Made by a program: the position numbers and the translations under genes
Shown here: one piece after another, positions 21,529-37,815 of the stretch
Numbering within the stretch: the first letter of the stretch is position 1
How the letters are laid out: every line of letters begins with the position of its first letter
The notes under the pieces: generated by a model
Told to the model about the DNA's origin: nothing
Databases searched by the model: none
The model's input: only the letters and a program-made list of their open reading frames with translations
Assembly (NCBI GenBank): GCA_001770955.1
Contig: MESL01000054.1
Span: 1-64,000 of the forward strand
Length of the DNA stretch: 64,000 bases
Source of the DNA: Burkholderiales bacterium RIFCSPLOWO2_12_FULL_65_40
Lineage (GTDB): Bacteria; Pseudomonadota; Gammaproteobacteria; Burkholderiales; Burkholderiaceae_C
Direction: 5' to 3'

Positions 21529-23208
21529 TCAAACGGAGGCGCCGTCGATCCGTTGCAGTGCCTGCAATGCCTCGGCATCGGTGCGGTAAGTGCGCAAGTG
21601 GGGGCCGGGCACAAGAACACGGGCGCGTTCCAGCGCCTGTTCCACAGGCAGCTTGAGGCCGCTGATATGCAGGGTGCAACCCTGGCGCTGCACCAGAGCC
21701 ATCAGGCGCGCGAAGGTTTCCACCCCCGTCACATCAATGCGATTGATCGGCTGGGCGAACAGGCAGATATGGGCAAGTCGGGGGAAATCGGCCATGCGCT
21801 CGGACAGGGTGCGTTCCAGTGCACTGGCCGAGGCAAAGTCCAGTTCGGCATCCATGCGCAGGGCCAGCAGGCGCGGGGCCAGCGGGGGCAGGTGCCACAG
21901 GTGCCGGTCGCGCAGACTGCCGTCGGGGTGCAGACCGACCTCGATGATGCGCGGGTGCAGACGCTGATAGAGAAAGTGGCTCAGGTTCACTACCAAACCC
22001 GCCAGCACGCCCCAGTAGAGGTTGGGGGCGGCCGCCAGCGTCACTACGAAGGTCAGAGCGCCAATCGTGGCCTCGACGCGCGAGATGCGCCAGAGCTGCG
22101 GCAGCAGGGCGGGCTTAATGAGGCCGGTGATGGCTGTCACCACCACGGCCGCCAGCACCGATTGGGGCACGTGGTGCAGCGCCGGGGTCAACCACAGCAG
22201 GGCCACCAGCACCAGCGCGCAAGCAAACAGCGTGGCCCAGCCGGTGCGCGCACCGGCATACAGGTTGATGGCCGAGCGAGAAAAAGAAGAACTGGTGGTG
22301 AAACTGCCGCACAGCCCCGAGCTGATCTTGGCAAGGCCCTGGGCGATCAGGTCCTGGTTCTCGTTCCAACGCGTGCCGCCCTCCTGGTGCTCCACTTTGG
22401 CACTCGACGCTGTTTCCAGGAAGCTCACCAGCGTGATCACCAGCACGGGCATGATCAGCGCGCCCAAGGTGCCCCAGGGCAGGGCACCGGGCCAGTAAGG
22501 CTGAGGAAGACCGGCGGGAAGGGCGCCCACCACGGCACCGCCGCCCGCTTCGTAGCCCAGGGCCCGGCTGGCCAGGGCTGCTGCGCCCATCACCACGATC
22601 ACCGCCGGAAATCCAGGCCAGAAGCGCTTGGCCAGCACCAGTGCTGCGATGCTGCCCAGGCCCATGCCGGCGCCGAGCAGGTCAAAGTGCTGCACGCCCG
22701 GGCTGGCCGCCAAGTCGGCCAGGGGTACCCGCAGGCCCGTAAGGGCTGGCAGCTGGGAGGCCAGGATCAGCAGTGCGGCGGCCTGGGTGAACCCGCTGAG
22801 CACGGGCGAGGTGACGAGGTTGAGCAGCCAGCCGAAACGCACCAGCCCCAGCAGCAGTTGCAGCGCTCCCGTGAGCAGTGCCATCCATGCGGCCAGTGCC
22901 ACCCACTGTGCGCTGCCGGGTTCGGCCAGGCCGGTGAGCGAGGCGCCGATGAGCAGGCTGGTCAGCGCTGTCGGGCCCACGCTCAGCCGCGACGATGAAC
23001 CCCAGAGCACGGCCACCAGCGCGGGTAGGAGCGAAGCGTAGATGCCGGTCACCAGCGGCATCCCGGCCAATGCCGCGTAGGCCACTCCCTGAGGCACCAG
23101 CATCAGGCCCACGGTCATGCCGGCCCAGAATTCTCCCCGGAGGAGCTCTGCATCGGGACGGGGCCATTTCAGAAAGGGGAGCCAGCGGGCGAGCGAAGAC
23201 ACGGTCAT
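21529..23208 (-). CDS. SulP-family anion transporter with C-terminal STAS domain
   Basis: LLRGEFWAGMTVGLMLVPQGVAYAALAGMPLVTGIYASLLPALVAVLWGSSSRLSVGPTALTSLL. Confidence 0.93.
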   Translation of the reverse strand: MTVSSLARWLPFLKWPRPDAELLRGEFWAGMTVGLMLVPQGVAYAALAGMPLVTGIYASLLPALVAVLWGSSSRLSVGPTALTSLLIGASLTGLAEPGSAQWVALAAWMALLTGALQLLLGLVRFGWLLNLVTSPVLSGFTQAAALLILASQLPALTGLRVPLADLAASPGVQHFDLLGAGMGLGSIAALVLAKRFWPGFPAVIVVMGAAALASRALGYEAGGGAVVGALPAGLPQPYWPGALPWGTLGALIMPVLVITLVSFLETASSAKVEHQEGGTRWNENQDLIAQGLAKISSGLCGSFTTSSSFSRSAINLYAGARTGWATLFACALVLVALLWLTPALHHVPQSVLAAVVVTAITGLIKPALLPQLWRISRVEATIGALTFVVTLAAAPNLYWGVLAGLVVNLSHFLYQRLHPRIIEVGLHPDGSLRDRHLWHLPPLAPRLLALRMDAELDFASASALERTLSERMADFPRLAHICLFAQPINRIDVTGVETFARLMALVQRQGCTLHISGLKLPVEQALERARVLVPGPHLRTYRTDAEALQALQRIDGASV

Positions 23209-23352
23209 GCCCCGATTGTCGCCCCCCTGCAAGGACTGCTGCCGATGAACGGCTGGCGCCGCTGTCCTACAAACACTTCGGCGGTGTCCCACCCGCATGC
23301 GCCTTCCCGCTGCCTACAGTGTCCCCATGTTTCAACCGCAAGGAGTCACTGC

Positions 23353-23844
23353 ATGAACCCCATGAATCTGATCGATCGTCCCGCCCACCGCATTGCAAGT
23401 ATCCTGGCCGTCAGCGCCCTGGCCCTGGGCCTGGCTGCCTGCAGCAAGACCGAGGAGCCCACCGTGGGGCAGCGCCTGGACTCTGCCGTCGAAAAGACAG
23501 AGCAGGCAGCCGCCGACGCCCGTGTGAAGGCCGAAGGCGCCATGGAGCGCGCAGAAATCAAGATGGAGCAGGGCGCAGCCAGTGCCGAGGCCACCGCAAA
23601 GGAGGCTGCCAACGCCGCCAAGGGTGCGATGGACGACGCCACCATCACCGCCCAGGTGAGCGCAGGCCTTGCCAAGGACCCTGACCTGAGTGCCGTCAAG
23701 ATCAACGTCGACACCGTCAATGGGAAGGTCACACTGAACGGGCCTGCGCCTTCCACGGTTGCCCGTGACCGCGCCGAGTCCATCGCCAAGGGCGTTAGCG
23801 GTGTGACCTCGGTGAGCAACCAACTGGTCGTGACGCCCGGTTAA
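23353..23844 (+). CDS. BON-domain lipoprotein-like protein
   Basis: Signal/lipobox LAACSKTEEP; BON region DATITAQVSAGLAKDPDLSAVKINVDTVNGKVTLNGPAPSTVARDRAESIAKGVSGVTSVSNQLVV. Confidence 0.88.
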   Translation: MNPMNLIDRPAHRIASILAVSALALGLAACSKTEEPTVGQRLDSAVEKTEQAAADARVKAEGAMERAEIKMEQGAASAEATAKEAANAAKGAMDDATITAQVSAGLAKDPDLSAVKINVDTVNGKVTLNGPAPSTVARDRAESIAKGVSGVTSVSNQLVVTPG

Positions 23845-23937
23845 TGCCACGCTGCGGGGCACGCGGTGCATGCCGCATAAGCCCTGCTTGCAGGCACCCC
23901 CGCGCCGCCTTGGGTTACCCCGAGGTGGCGCGCTACC

Positions 23938-25176
23938 ATGGCTGGCATGAACGACCACGATACTGATCTCGTTACCCGCCTTGTTCACCACGATTACCTG
24001 CCTCCCGCAGGATTTGTAGCCCCCCAGCCGGGGGTGTTCAAGGCCTCCACCGTCATCTTCCCCAATGTCGCGGCCATGCGCACGCGCGAATGGAAGGACA
24101 AAAGCGGCTATACCTACGGCCTGCATGGCACGCCCACCACCTTCATCCTGGAAGAGCGCCTGTGCGCGCTGGAGGGCGGGCTGCAGTGCGTTCTGGTGCC
24201 CAGCGGCCTGGCGGCCATTGGCAATGTGTCGCTGGCGCTGCTCAAGGCGGGCGACGAGGTGCTGGTGCCCGACAACGCCTATGGCCCCAACAAGTCCATG
24301 AGCGAATCCACCCTGGCGCAGTTCGGCGTCCGCACCGTGTTCTACGACGCGCTCGACCCGGCTGACCTGGCCGCGCGCATCACACCCGCCACGCGCCTGG
24401 TGTGGCTCGAAGCCCCGGGCTCGGTGACGCTGGAATTCCCCGATCTGTGCGAACTCGTGCGCATCTGCCGTGCGCGCGGCGTGACCACCGCGCTGGACAA
24501 CACCTGGGGTGCGGGCCTGGCATTTGCACCCTTCGATCTGAGCGGTGACGGCAGTCTGGGCGTGGATGTGTCCATCCATGCCCTGACGAAATACCCCAGC
24601 GGGGGTGGCGACGTGCTCATGGGCAGCGTCATCACGCGCGACCCTGCGCTGCACATGAAAATCAAGTTGCTGCACATGCACCTGGGTCTGGGCGTGGGGG
24701 CCAACGATGCCGAAGCCGTGCTGCGCGCCCTGCCCAGCATCGGCCTGCGCTACCGTGCCCATGACCGGGCCGCGCGCAGCCTGGCGCTCTGGATGCAGCA
24801 GCAGGCTCCGGTGGTGCAGGTGCTGCACCCGGCGCTGCCCGGCTCCCCCGGACATGCGCACTGGAGCACGCTGTGCGGCAGTGCCAATGCGGGGCAGGGC
24901 GCGGCGGCGGGACTGTTCAGCATCGTCATCGACCCGCGACACACCCAGGCGCAGGTGGATGCGTTCTGCGATGGCTTGCGCCTCTTCAAGATCGGCTACA
25001 GCTGGGGCGGGCCGATGAGTCTGGTGGTGCCTTACGCGCTGAGCGGTATGCGCAGCCGACCGACGCCGCACCTGCTTCCGGGCACCGTGGTGCGGTTTTC
25101 CATCGGTCTGGAGGCATCGGCCGATCTGCAAGCGGACCTGCAGCAGGCGCTGCGGCAGGCATTTGGCGCGGCATGA
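23938..25176 (+). CDS. metC: cystathionine beta-lyase
   Basis: Cys/Met PLP-enzyme signature; SIHALTKYPSGGGDVLMGSV and GLQCVLVPSGLAAIGNVSLALLKAGDEVLVPDNAYGP. Confidence 0.88.
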   Translation: MAGMNDHDTDLVTRLVHHDYLPPAGFVAPQPGVFKASTVIFPNVAAMRTREWKDKSGYTYGLHGTPTTFILEERLCALEGGLQCVLVPSGLAAIGNVSLALLKAGDEVLVPDNAYGPNKSMSESTLAQFGVRTVFYDALDPADLAARITPATRLVWLEAPGSVTLEFPDLCELVRICRARGVTTALDNTWGAGLAFAPFDLSGDGSLGVDVSIHALTKYPSGGGDVLMGSVITRDPALHMKIKLLHMHLGLGVGANDAEAVLRALPSIGLRYRAHDRAARSLALWMQQQAPVVQVLHPALPGSPGHAHWSTLCGSANAGQGAAAGLFSIVIDPRHTQAQVDAFCDGLRLFKIGYSWGGPMSLVVPYALSGMRSRPTPHLLPGTVVRFSIGLEASADLQADLQQALRQAFGAA

Positions 25177-25277
25177 GCGGGCCTTTCAGCCAATAACCCA
25201 GCAATCAAGTCGGCTATGTTTTGAGATAAATCAAGAGGGCATGGGGAGGCATACATTGGGTCAAAACCCGGGATCCC

Positions 25278-26066
25278 ATGAACTCCACCACCGCAACGAC
25301 CCCTTCTCAGCCGCCGATCGTTCTGCAGCCGCTTCGCTGGGTGGACCCCTGGCGCTGGTTGCGCCTGGGGTGGGCCGACATGCGGGCGTCTCCGGGGATT
25401 TCGCTGTTTTATGGTGCTTGTTTCTGGGCCATGGCGCTGGTGCTGGGCTGGGTGTTCCGGTCGAAACCGGAGTACGTCATGTCGATGGCCAGCGGCTGCC
25501 TGCTGTTGGGGCCTTTTCTGGCCATGGGCCTATATGACACGAGCCGCCGACGCGAGGCGGGCCTGGTGCCGGACCTCGGCCAGTCCATCACCTGCTGGGA
25601 CAAGCACATGGGCAGCATGGGCATGCTGGTGCTGGTGCTGGTGGTGCTGGAGTTGCTCTGGGGCAGGGCCTCTCTGGTGGTGTTTGCCGTGTTCTTCAAC
25701 ACAGGCATGCCTTCAACCACCGGCGTGATGCAGGCCATCTTCAATCCGCAGAACTGGAGTTTCGTCGCGGTTTACATGCTGGTGGGGGGCGTTTTCGCCG
25801 CGCTGGTGTTCTCGTCCAGCGTGGTCTCCATCCCCATGATTCTCGACCGCGACACCGATGCGCTCACCGCAGGCATCACCAGCATGCGCGTGGTCATCGA
25901 CAACACGGGCGTGATGGTGCTGTGGGGCGGGTTGATCACCGTGCTGGTCGGGCTGTCCCTCTGGGCCTTTGGCGCCGGGCTTCTGCTGGTGGGCCCTTTG
26001 CTGGGGCATGCGAGCTGGCATGCCTATCGCGCGGCCGTCAAGCCACCCGAGCCAGCCGGTGTTTGA
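25278..26066 (+). CDS. DUF2189-like integral membrane protein
   Basis: 262 aa multi-TM; RWLRLGWADMRASPGISLFYGACFWAMALVLGW. Confidence 0.75.
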   Translation: MNSTTATTPSQPPIVLQPLRWVDPWRWLRLGWADMRASPGISLFYGACFWAMALVLGWVFRSKPEYVMSMASGCLLLGPFLAMGLYDTSRRREAGLVPDLGQSITCWDKHMGSMGMLVLVLVVLELLWGRASLVVFAVFFNTGMPSTTGVMQAIFNPQNWSFVAVYMLVGGVFAALVFSSSVVSIPMILDRDTDALTAGITSMRVVIDNTGVMVLWGGLITVLVGLSLWAFGAGLLLVGPLLGHASWHAYRAAVKPPEPAGV

Positions 26067-26121
26067 CGCTGGCGCCGGGCCAAGCTGTTACAGTGGGTCT
26101 CAACTCTAGAAAGCACACACC

Positions 26122-26316
26122 TTGGCAACCCCCAACTACGGATACGAAAAACGCCAGCGCGAGCTCGCCAAGAAGAAGAAAAAAGAAGAAAAGCTGCGCT
26201 CCAAGGCCTCCCAAGCGCGCCATGGCGATGCCCCGGACGCCCAGAATGGCCCGTCGGACGACAGCCCCAGCATCTCCAGTCCGGCCGATGGTCCGGGCGA
26301 CGCCCAGCCAGCCTGA
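26122..26316 (+). CDS. small Lys-rich hypothetical protein
   Basis: 64 aa MATPNYGYEKRQRELAKKKKKEEKLRSKASQ...; recurrent small-ORF pattern. Confidence 0.65.
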   Translation: MATPNYGYEKRQRELAKKKKKEEKLRSKASQARHGDAPDAQNGPSDDSPSISSPADGPGDAQPA

Positions 26317-26363
26317 ACCGCGTGGTGCAGGTTCGTGCAAGGGCACGAACCTCCCGCCAGGCT

Positions 26364-27017
26364 TCAGCTCAGCAGCTTGCGCAGCGCCGGCCAGACGTTT
26401 TCCAGCATGATCGGGTGCGCCTGAGCGTTCGGGTGGATGCGATCGGGCTGGAACCACCGGGCGGCATCGGCCACATCCGCCACTCCCTTCAGAAAGAACG
26501 GCACCACGGCCGTCTTGTGCTGCCGTGCTACAGACTCAAACATGCCTGCAAAGCGCCGCGCGTAGTCGCTGCCGTAATTGGGGGGCACCTGCATGCCCAC
26601 CAGCAGCACCCGGGCTCCGGCTTTCTGCGCTGCCTGCACCATCGCGGCCAGATTGTCCTCGGTGTTCTTGAGGGGCAGGCCCCTCAGGGCGTCGTTGCCG
26701 CCCAGCTCGATCACCACCACGCTCGGTTGGTGCTGCGCCAGCAAGGTGGGCAGGCGGGCGCGTCCGCCCGAAGTGGTGTCACCGCTCACGCTGGCGTTGA
26801 CCACGGTGGCGGTCAGCTTTTCGGAGGCCAGGCGCTTTTCCAGCAAGGCCACCCAGCCCGTTCCGCGCGGCAGGCCGTATTCGGCGCTCAGTGAATCGCC
26901 CAGCACCAGGATCGAACGGGGCGCCCTGGACTGCGCCAGGGCCGGGGCGTTGCAAAGCCCCGCGAGCGCGCTGACCGTTGCGGTCAGGATAAAGTGACGC
27001 CGAAGCCGATCTGTCAT
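26364..27017 (-). CDS. arylesterase / TesA-like GDSL hydrolase
   Basis: ILVLGDSLSAEYGLPRGTGWVALLEKRL ... VVIELGGNDALRGLP ... PDRIHPNAQAH; signal peptide. Confidence 0.9.
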   Translation of the reverse strand: MTDRLRRHFILTATVSALAGLCNAPALAQSRAPRSILVLGDSLSAEYGLPRGTGWVALLEKRLASEKLTATVVNASVSGDTTSGGRARLPTLLAQHQPSVVVIELGGNDALRGLPLKNTEDNLAAMVQAAQKAGARVLLVGMQVPPNYGSDYARRFAGMFESVARQHKTAVVPFFLKGVADVADAARWFQPDRIHPNAQAHPIMLENVWPALRKLLS

Positions 27018-27035
27018 CACAAACAAAAGCCTTTC

Positions 27036-27731
27036 ATGTCCGAAATCCCTTCCTTGCCTGTATCACCCATCATTGCCGTGGAGCATGTCTTCAAGTCGGT
27101 GACCGATTCGACCGGCACACTCGACATTCTGCGCGACATTGATTTCCAGCTGGCTCGGAGGGAAACCGTCGCCATCGTAGGCGCATCGGGCTCGGGCAAA
27201 AGCACGCTGCTGTCGATCATCGCCGGTCTCGATACCCCCACGCGCGGCACGGTGCGTCTGGACGGGCAGGATCTGTTTGCCCTGACCGAAGACGACCGGG
27301 CCGCGTTGCGGGCGCAGAAGGTGGGTTTCGTGTTCCAGAGCTTCCAGCTCATGGGCAACCTCACCGCCCTCGAAAACGTCATGTTGCCGCTGGAGCTGGC
27401 CCAGCAACGCGATGCGCGCAAGCGCGCCACCGAGATGCTGGAGCATGTGGGCCTGGGCCAGCGCCTGGGGCATTACCCCAAGGTGCTCTCGGGCGGCGAG
27501 CAGCAGCGCGTGGCGTTGGCGCGCGCCTTCGTGGTCAAGCCGGCGGTGCTGCTGGCCGACGAACCCACGGGTAGCCTGGATTTCGCCACGGGTGAGACCA
27601 TCATGCAGCTCATGTTCGACCTCAACCGCGAGCAGGGCACCACGCTCGTGCTGGTCACGCACGACCGGGGCATCGCCCAGCGCTGCGAACGCCTGATCAC
27701 CATCGAGGCCGGACGGGTCGCAGGGGTTTAA
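27036..27731 (+). CDS. ABC transporter ATP-binding protein (YbbA/LolD-like)
   Basis: GASGSGKSTLLSIIAGLDTPTRGTV; LSGGEQQRVALARAF; VLLADEPTGSLD; divergent from the TesA-like gene, as for E. coli tesA/ybbA. Confidence 0.9.
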   Translation: MSEIPSLPVSPIIAVEHVFKSVTDSTGTLDILRDIDFQLARRETVAIVGASGSGKSTLLSIIAGLDTPTRGTVRLDGQDLFALTEDDRAALRAQKVGFVFQSFQLMGNLTALENVMLPLELAQQRDARKRATEMLEHVGLGQRLGHYPKVLSGGEQQRVALARAFVVKPAVLLADEPTGSLDFATGETIMQLMFDLNREQGTTLVLVTHDRGIAQRCERLITIEAGRVAGV

Positions 27732-27792
27732 GTGTTATTGGCTTCCAGGGCAATGTAGATAAGCGCTGGTAGCTATTGAACCAATAGCATCC
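27732..27792 (-). repeat. two-hairpin AT-rich repeat, copy D
   Basis: Reverse complement GGATGCTATTGGTTCAATAGCTACCAGCGCTTATC...; first stem GCTATTGG/CCAATAGC. Confidence 0.75.
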
Positions 27793-27814
27793 GGGCGCAG
27801 CGGATAATCACTCC

Positions 27815-28561
27815 ATGTCCAGCCCCAAAGTCCTTTTCGGCTTCCATGCCGTGGGCGTGCGCCTCAAGACGGCGCCGCAATCCATTATCGAAATCTATTA
27901 CGAGGCCACGCGCCGCGATGCGCGCATGCGCCAGTTCCTCGACCGCGCCAAGGAGGCGGGCGCCCGCCTGATCGAGGCCGACAGCCTGCGCATTGCCAAG
28001 CTGGCCGGCAGCCATGGCCACCAGGGCGTGGCTGCGCGCGTGGAGCCGGTCGCCCAGGTGACCTCGCTCGACGAGCTGCTGGAAAACCTCGAAGCCGACG
28101 GTGTGGAGCAGCCCCTGCTGTTGGTGCTCGACGGTGTGACCGATCCGCACAACCTCGGCGCCTGCCTGCGCGTGGCCGACGGCGCGGGTGCGCATGCCGT
28201 CATCGCCCCCAAGGACCATGCCTCGGGCATCAACGCCACCGTGGCCAAGGTGGCCAGTGGCGCCGCCGAGACCATGCCGTACTTCATGGTGACCAACCTG
28301 GCGCGCACGCTCAATGAGCTGAAAGAGCGCAACATCTGGATCATCGGTACCAGCGACGATGCACCCAAGACCATCTACCAGGTGGACCTCAAGGGCCCCG
28401 TGGCGCTGGTGCTGGGCGCCGAGGGCGACGGTATGCGCCAGCTCACGCGCAAGACCTGCGACGAGCTGGTCAGCATTCCCATGAAGGGCGCGGTCGAGAG
28501 CCTGAACGTCTCCGTGGCCAGCGGCGTCTGCCTGTACGAGGCCCTGCGCCAGCGCACGTAG
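27815..28561 (+). CDS. rlmB: 23S rRNA (guanosine-2'-O)-methyltransferase
   Basis: [36 protein letters not shown] ... [50 protein letters not shown] (SPOUT). Confidence 0.95.
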   Translation: MSSPKVLFGFHAVGVRLKTAPQSIIEIYYEATRRDARMRQFLDRAKEAGARLIEADSLRIAKLAGSHGHQGVAARVEPVAQVTSLDELLENLEADGVEQPLLLVLDGVTDPHNLGACLRVADGAGAHAVIAPKDHASGINATVAKVASGAAETMPYFMVTNLARTLNELKERNIWIIGTSDDAPKTIYQVDLKGPVALVLGAEGDGMRQLTRKTCDELVSIPMKGAVESLNVSVASGVCLYEALRQRT

Positions 28562-28570
28562 CGGGAATCA

Positions 28571-28608
28571 CCCCCCTGTGTCGCTTCGCTCCTTCACCCC
28601 CTTGTATC
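28571..28608. repeat. left half of a REP-like palindrome interrupted by the IS110 element
   Basis: CCCCCCTGTGTCGCTTCGCTCCTTCACCCCCTTGTATC. Rejoined to 29822 onward it forms CACCCCCTTGTATCGCTGCGCGATGCGGGAGGGGGG, with stems CCCCC/GGGGG and ATCGC/GCGAT. Confidence 0.65.
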
Positions 28609-29782
<1,174 letters not shown>

Positions 29783-29821
29783 CAAAGCGCTTGACTTTGA
29801 ACACAGTTGCTCTCTCGTATC

Positions 29822-29870
29822 GCTGCGCGATGCGGGAGGGGGGACGCTCCCGGCGCTGCGGGGCGGCCCT
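29822..29870. repeat. right half of the interrupted REP-like palindrome
   Basis: GCTGCGCGATGCGGGAGGGGGGACGCTCCCGGCGCTGCGGGGCGGCCC directly after the IS right end. Confidence 0.6.
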
Positions 29871-29944
29871 TGCGCGGGAGCACTGGCCAGGGCCGCGCTC
29901 GATGCGTGTGCCGCTGATGGCGCGCAACGTGGTGGAACACTGGC

Positions 29945-30688
<744 letters not shown>

Positions 30689-31285
30689 TCAGGGCAGTTG
30701 CGACAGGTAGTCGGCCACGGCCTTGGCTTCCAGCTCCGTCAGGCGCGACGCCACCAGGTGCATGGCCTCGTTGTCGTTGTTGCGGATGCGCTGGTTGAAG
30801 TCCTTGAGCTGCGACAGCAGGTAACGCGAGTTTTGTCCCGCCAGGCGCGGCAGGTTGGTGGAGCCGGCCGCGTTCTCGCCGTGGCAGGTGGTGCACGCCG
30901 GCACGCCCGACCAGCTGTTGCCCTTGGTGAAAATGTAGCGGCCCACCGGCAGCAGGTCCGTGTCGGAGACGCGGTGGGTCTTGGCCTGCTTGGAGGCAAA
31001 AAAGCCCGCCACCGCGGCAATGCTCTCATCGGACATGTCGGCCACCTGGGGGGCCATGGTGTCGCTGGCGCGCTTCTTTGATTTGAAGTCCTGCAGCTGC
31101 TTGATCAGGTACTCACGGTTCTGGCCCGCGAGCGACGGGAAGATCGGTGACGTGGCGTGCCCTTCGGCACCATGGCAGGTGGCGCAGCGGTTGGCCACGA
31201 GGGCCTCGACGCTGGGGTCGGCCGCCTGTGCCGTGGCAGCGAAGAAGACGGTGGATAGGGCCAGATAAAGCGTTTTTTTGGGCAT
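30689..31285 (-). CDS. diheme cytochrome c4-like protein
   Basis: Two CxxCH motifs (CATCH, CTTCH) and SLAGQNREYLIKQLQDFKSKKRASDTMAP; signal peptide. Confidence 0.92.
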   Translation of the reverse strand: MPKKTLYLALSTVFFAATAQAADPSVEALVANRCATCHGAEGHATSPIFPSLAGQNREYLIKQLQDFKSKKRASDTMAPQVADMSDESIAAVAGFFASKQAKTHRVSDTDLLPVGRYIFTKGNSWSGVPACTTCHGENAAGSTNLPRLAGQNSRYLLSQLKDFNQRIRNNDNEAMHLVASRLTELEAKAVADYLSQLP

Positions 31286-31520
31286 GGCAGTGTCACTCCT
31301 GAAGCTGTGGCTATTGTCGCTGCAATGAGGGCGTGACGGAAATGGTGCGCCCGCACGAGTGGCCAGCTTGCGTTAGCTCAAACAGAGCCGGTATCGATGC
31401 CCCGGATAGCGGTTTGCCGCGTTGACGCCCCCTGGGGCGCTGCTGATACTGGTTGCAACCTGCGGCCAGGCATCGGGATGCCCATTGCCTGTGCTGCACC
31501 ACGACGCAACAGGAGAGCCC

Positions 31521-35870
<4,350 letters not shown>

Positions 35871-35873
35871 GGC

Positions 35874-36782
35874 CTAGCGCTGCCGGGCCACGAAGCGGTT
35901 GCGCCCGGCGCTCTTGGCCTCGTACAGTGCGGCATCGGCCAGGTCCACCAGTGCCTGCGGGCTCTCGTCGGCCTGCGGAACGAGAGTGGCCACGCCCAGG
36001 CTGATGGTGACGTGGCTGTGTGTGGCCGAGTGCGCGTGCGCCAGCCCATGCGCCAGTACGCCCGTGCGCATCTGTTCGGCCAGAAGGGATGCACCCGCGC
36101 TGTCGGTGCAGGGCAGCACACCGGCAAACTCCTCGCCGCCGCAACGCGCAACCAGGTCGGTGGGCCGCGTCACGCTGGACGCCAGGGCCCGGGCTACCTG
36201 GATCAGACATTGGTCGCCCTGGGGGTGGCCGTAGTGGTCGTTGTAGGCCTTGAAGTGGTCGATATCGATCGAGACGAGGGAGATGGGCGCCTGCTCGCGC
36301 GCTGCCCGGCGCCATTCCAGCGCCAGAAAATCGTCGAACCGGCGCCGGTTGCTGATGCCGGTCAGGTGGTCCTGCGTGGTCAGGCGTTCCAGCAGGTCGC
36401 GGCTGCGCTTGAGCTCGATGTGGTTGCGCACCCGGGCCTGCACGATGGACGGGCGAATGGGTTTGACGATGTAGTCGATAGCGCCCATGGACAGGCCCCG
36501 TGCCTCGTCTTCCTCCTCATCGCGCGAGGACACGAAAAGCACCGGAATGCGCGCCGTGGCCGGATGGGCCTTGAGCCGCGAGCACACCTCGTAGCCATCC
36601 ATGCCGGGCATCATCACGTCGAGCAATATCAGGTCAGGCGGCTCGGCCGCCGTCGCCAGCGCCAAGGCCCGTTCACCATTGATGGCGACCTTGACCTTGT
36701 AGTGCTCTTTCAGCACGGCCGAGATCACCTGCAGGTTCTCGGGGGAGTCGTCCACCACCAAAATGGTTGCCTGTGATTCCAT
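35874..36782 (-). CDS. response regulator with GGDEF output domain (PleD-like)
   Basis: ILVVDDSPENLQVISAVLKEHYKVKVAING ... LILLDVMMPGMDGYEVCSRLK ... ARCGGEEFAGVLPCTD. Confidence 0.93.
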   Translation of the reverse strand: MESQATILVVDDSPENLQVISAVLKEHYKVKVAINGERALALATAAEPPDLILLDVMMPGMDGYEVCSRLKAHPATARIPVLFVSSRDEEEDEARGLSMGAIDYIVKPIRPSIVQARVRNHIELKRSRDLLERLTTQDHLTGISNRRRFDDFLALEWRRAAREQAPISLVSIDIDHFKAYNDHYGHPQGDQCLIQVARALASSVTRPTDLVARCGGEEFAGVLPCTDSAGASLLAEQMRTGVLAHGLAHAHSATHSHVTISLGVATLVPQADESPQALVDLADAALYEAKSAGRNRFVARQR

Positions 36783-36980
36783 CGCCAGTCTCCGCAGCGT
36801 ATTCGGCTGGGCAAAAGTGTTGCCGAATGTTCTTGTTTGCGAAAAGCATACGCGGCTTGGCCGCGCGGCGTGCCACAAAACGCCTGCGATCTGCGCTGGA
36901 TCAATGCGCCGTACTGCCTGCTCCGCTTGTAGGGGAAGCAGGGTTACGCAGATGTGAATCAGGGAATGCTGTGCGAAGCC

Positions 36981-37226
36981 GTTCAACCTGAAAACGGCAG
37001 TTGGATGCGCCCGCCGGTGCCGTGATCGGGGTGCCAGGCAAGACGCGACGCCGCCGCGGGCTCCTGCCCGCAAGGAGGAGCAACGCCGCATGGCGCCCCG
37101 AGCGCGGTGCTGGCGGGTGCATAGCGCTCTCACCCAGCAAGTAAACACCATCGGAGCCATCAACGATTGATTTCATGCGGCGTAGCAAGGGATACAAAGC
37201 GGGCAACTGCCGTTTTTAGGTTCAAA
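36981..37226. repeat. MITE-like inverted-repeat pair
   Basis: GTTCAACCTGAAAACGGCAGTTG (36981-37003) and CAACTGCCGTTTTTAGGTTCAAAC (37204-37227) are near-complementary across ~200 bp, with an internal hairpin pair (ATGCGCCCGCCGGTGCCG / CGGTGCTGGCGGGTGCAT). Confidence 0.55.
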
Positions 37227-37815
37227 CCCAGCCCAGCACGCCCAGCAGGGCGCCCGCGCCCAGCATCCACAGCAAATGCAGCCGGGTGCGCCACACCAGC
37301 AGCGCGGCAGCGGCCGTCAGCAGCCACAGCGGCCCGTCGGTGGTGGGCTGCCCCTGGGCACGGCCCAGCACCCACGTGGCCGCCATGAGCAGGCCGATGA
37401 CCAGCGGTGCCATGCCCTGCTTGAAGGCGCGCACCGCACGCCGCTCGCGGTTGCGGTGCGCCCAGCGCGTGGCCAGCCAGGTCAGCGTGGCACTGGGCAG
37501 CATGATGCCCAGCATGCACAGCGCCGCGCCCAGCAGCCCATAGGCCCAGCCGATGGCGCCCGGGCCGCCCGCGTTCAACCCCACATGCCATCCCAGCAGG
37601 GCGATGAACAGCACGTTGGGGCCGGGCGCCGCCTGGGCGATGGCGATGCTGGCGTTGAACTGCATGTCGGTCAGCCAGGCGTTGCGGTCCACCAGAAAGC
37701 GGTGCATGTCGGGCGCCGTGGCGATGGCGCCGCCCACGGCCAGCAGCGAGATCGAAAGATAGTAGAGAAACAGGTGCAGCCAGTCCAGCGGCTGCAGGGT
37801 GATGGCGTGCGTCAT
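37222..37815 (-). CDS. chrA: chromate transporter, short-chain CHR protein
   Basis: LSISLLAVGGAIATAPDMHRFLVDRNAWLTDMQFNASIAIAQAAPGPNVLFIALLGWHVG; overlaps the partner gene. Confidence 0.88.
   Translation of the reverse strand: MTHAITLQPLDWLHLFLYYLSISLLAVGGAIATAPDMHRFLVDRNAWLTDMQFNASIAIAQAAPGPNVLFIALLGWHVGLNAGGPGAIGWAYGLLGAALCMLGIMLPSATLTWLATRWAHRNRERRAVRAFKQGMAPLVIGLLMAATWVLGRAQGQPTTDGPLWLLTAAAALLVWRTRLHLLWMLGAGALLGVLGWV

Noticed and set aside
36901-37206. 101-aa minus-strand ORF across the MITE-like repeat
   Set aside because: No recognisable domain, Arg/Pro-rich, overlaps the inverted-repeat element; likely spurious.
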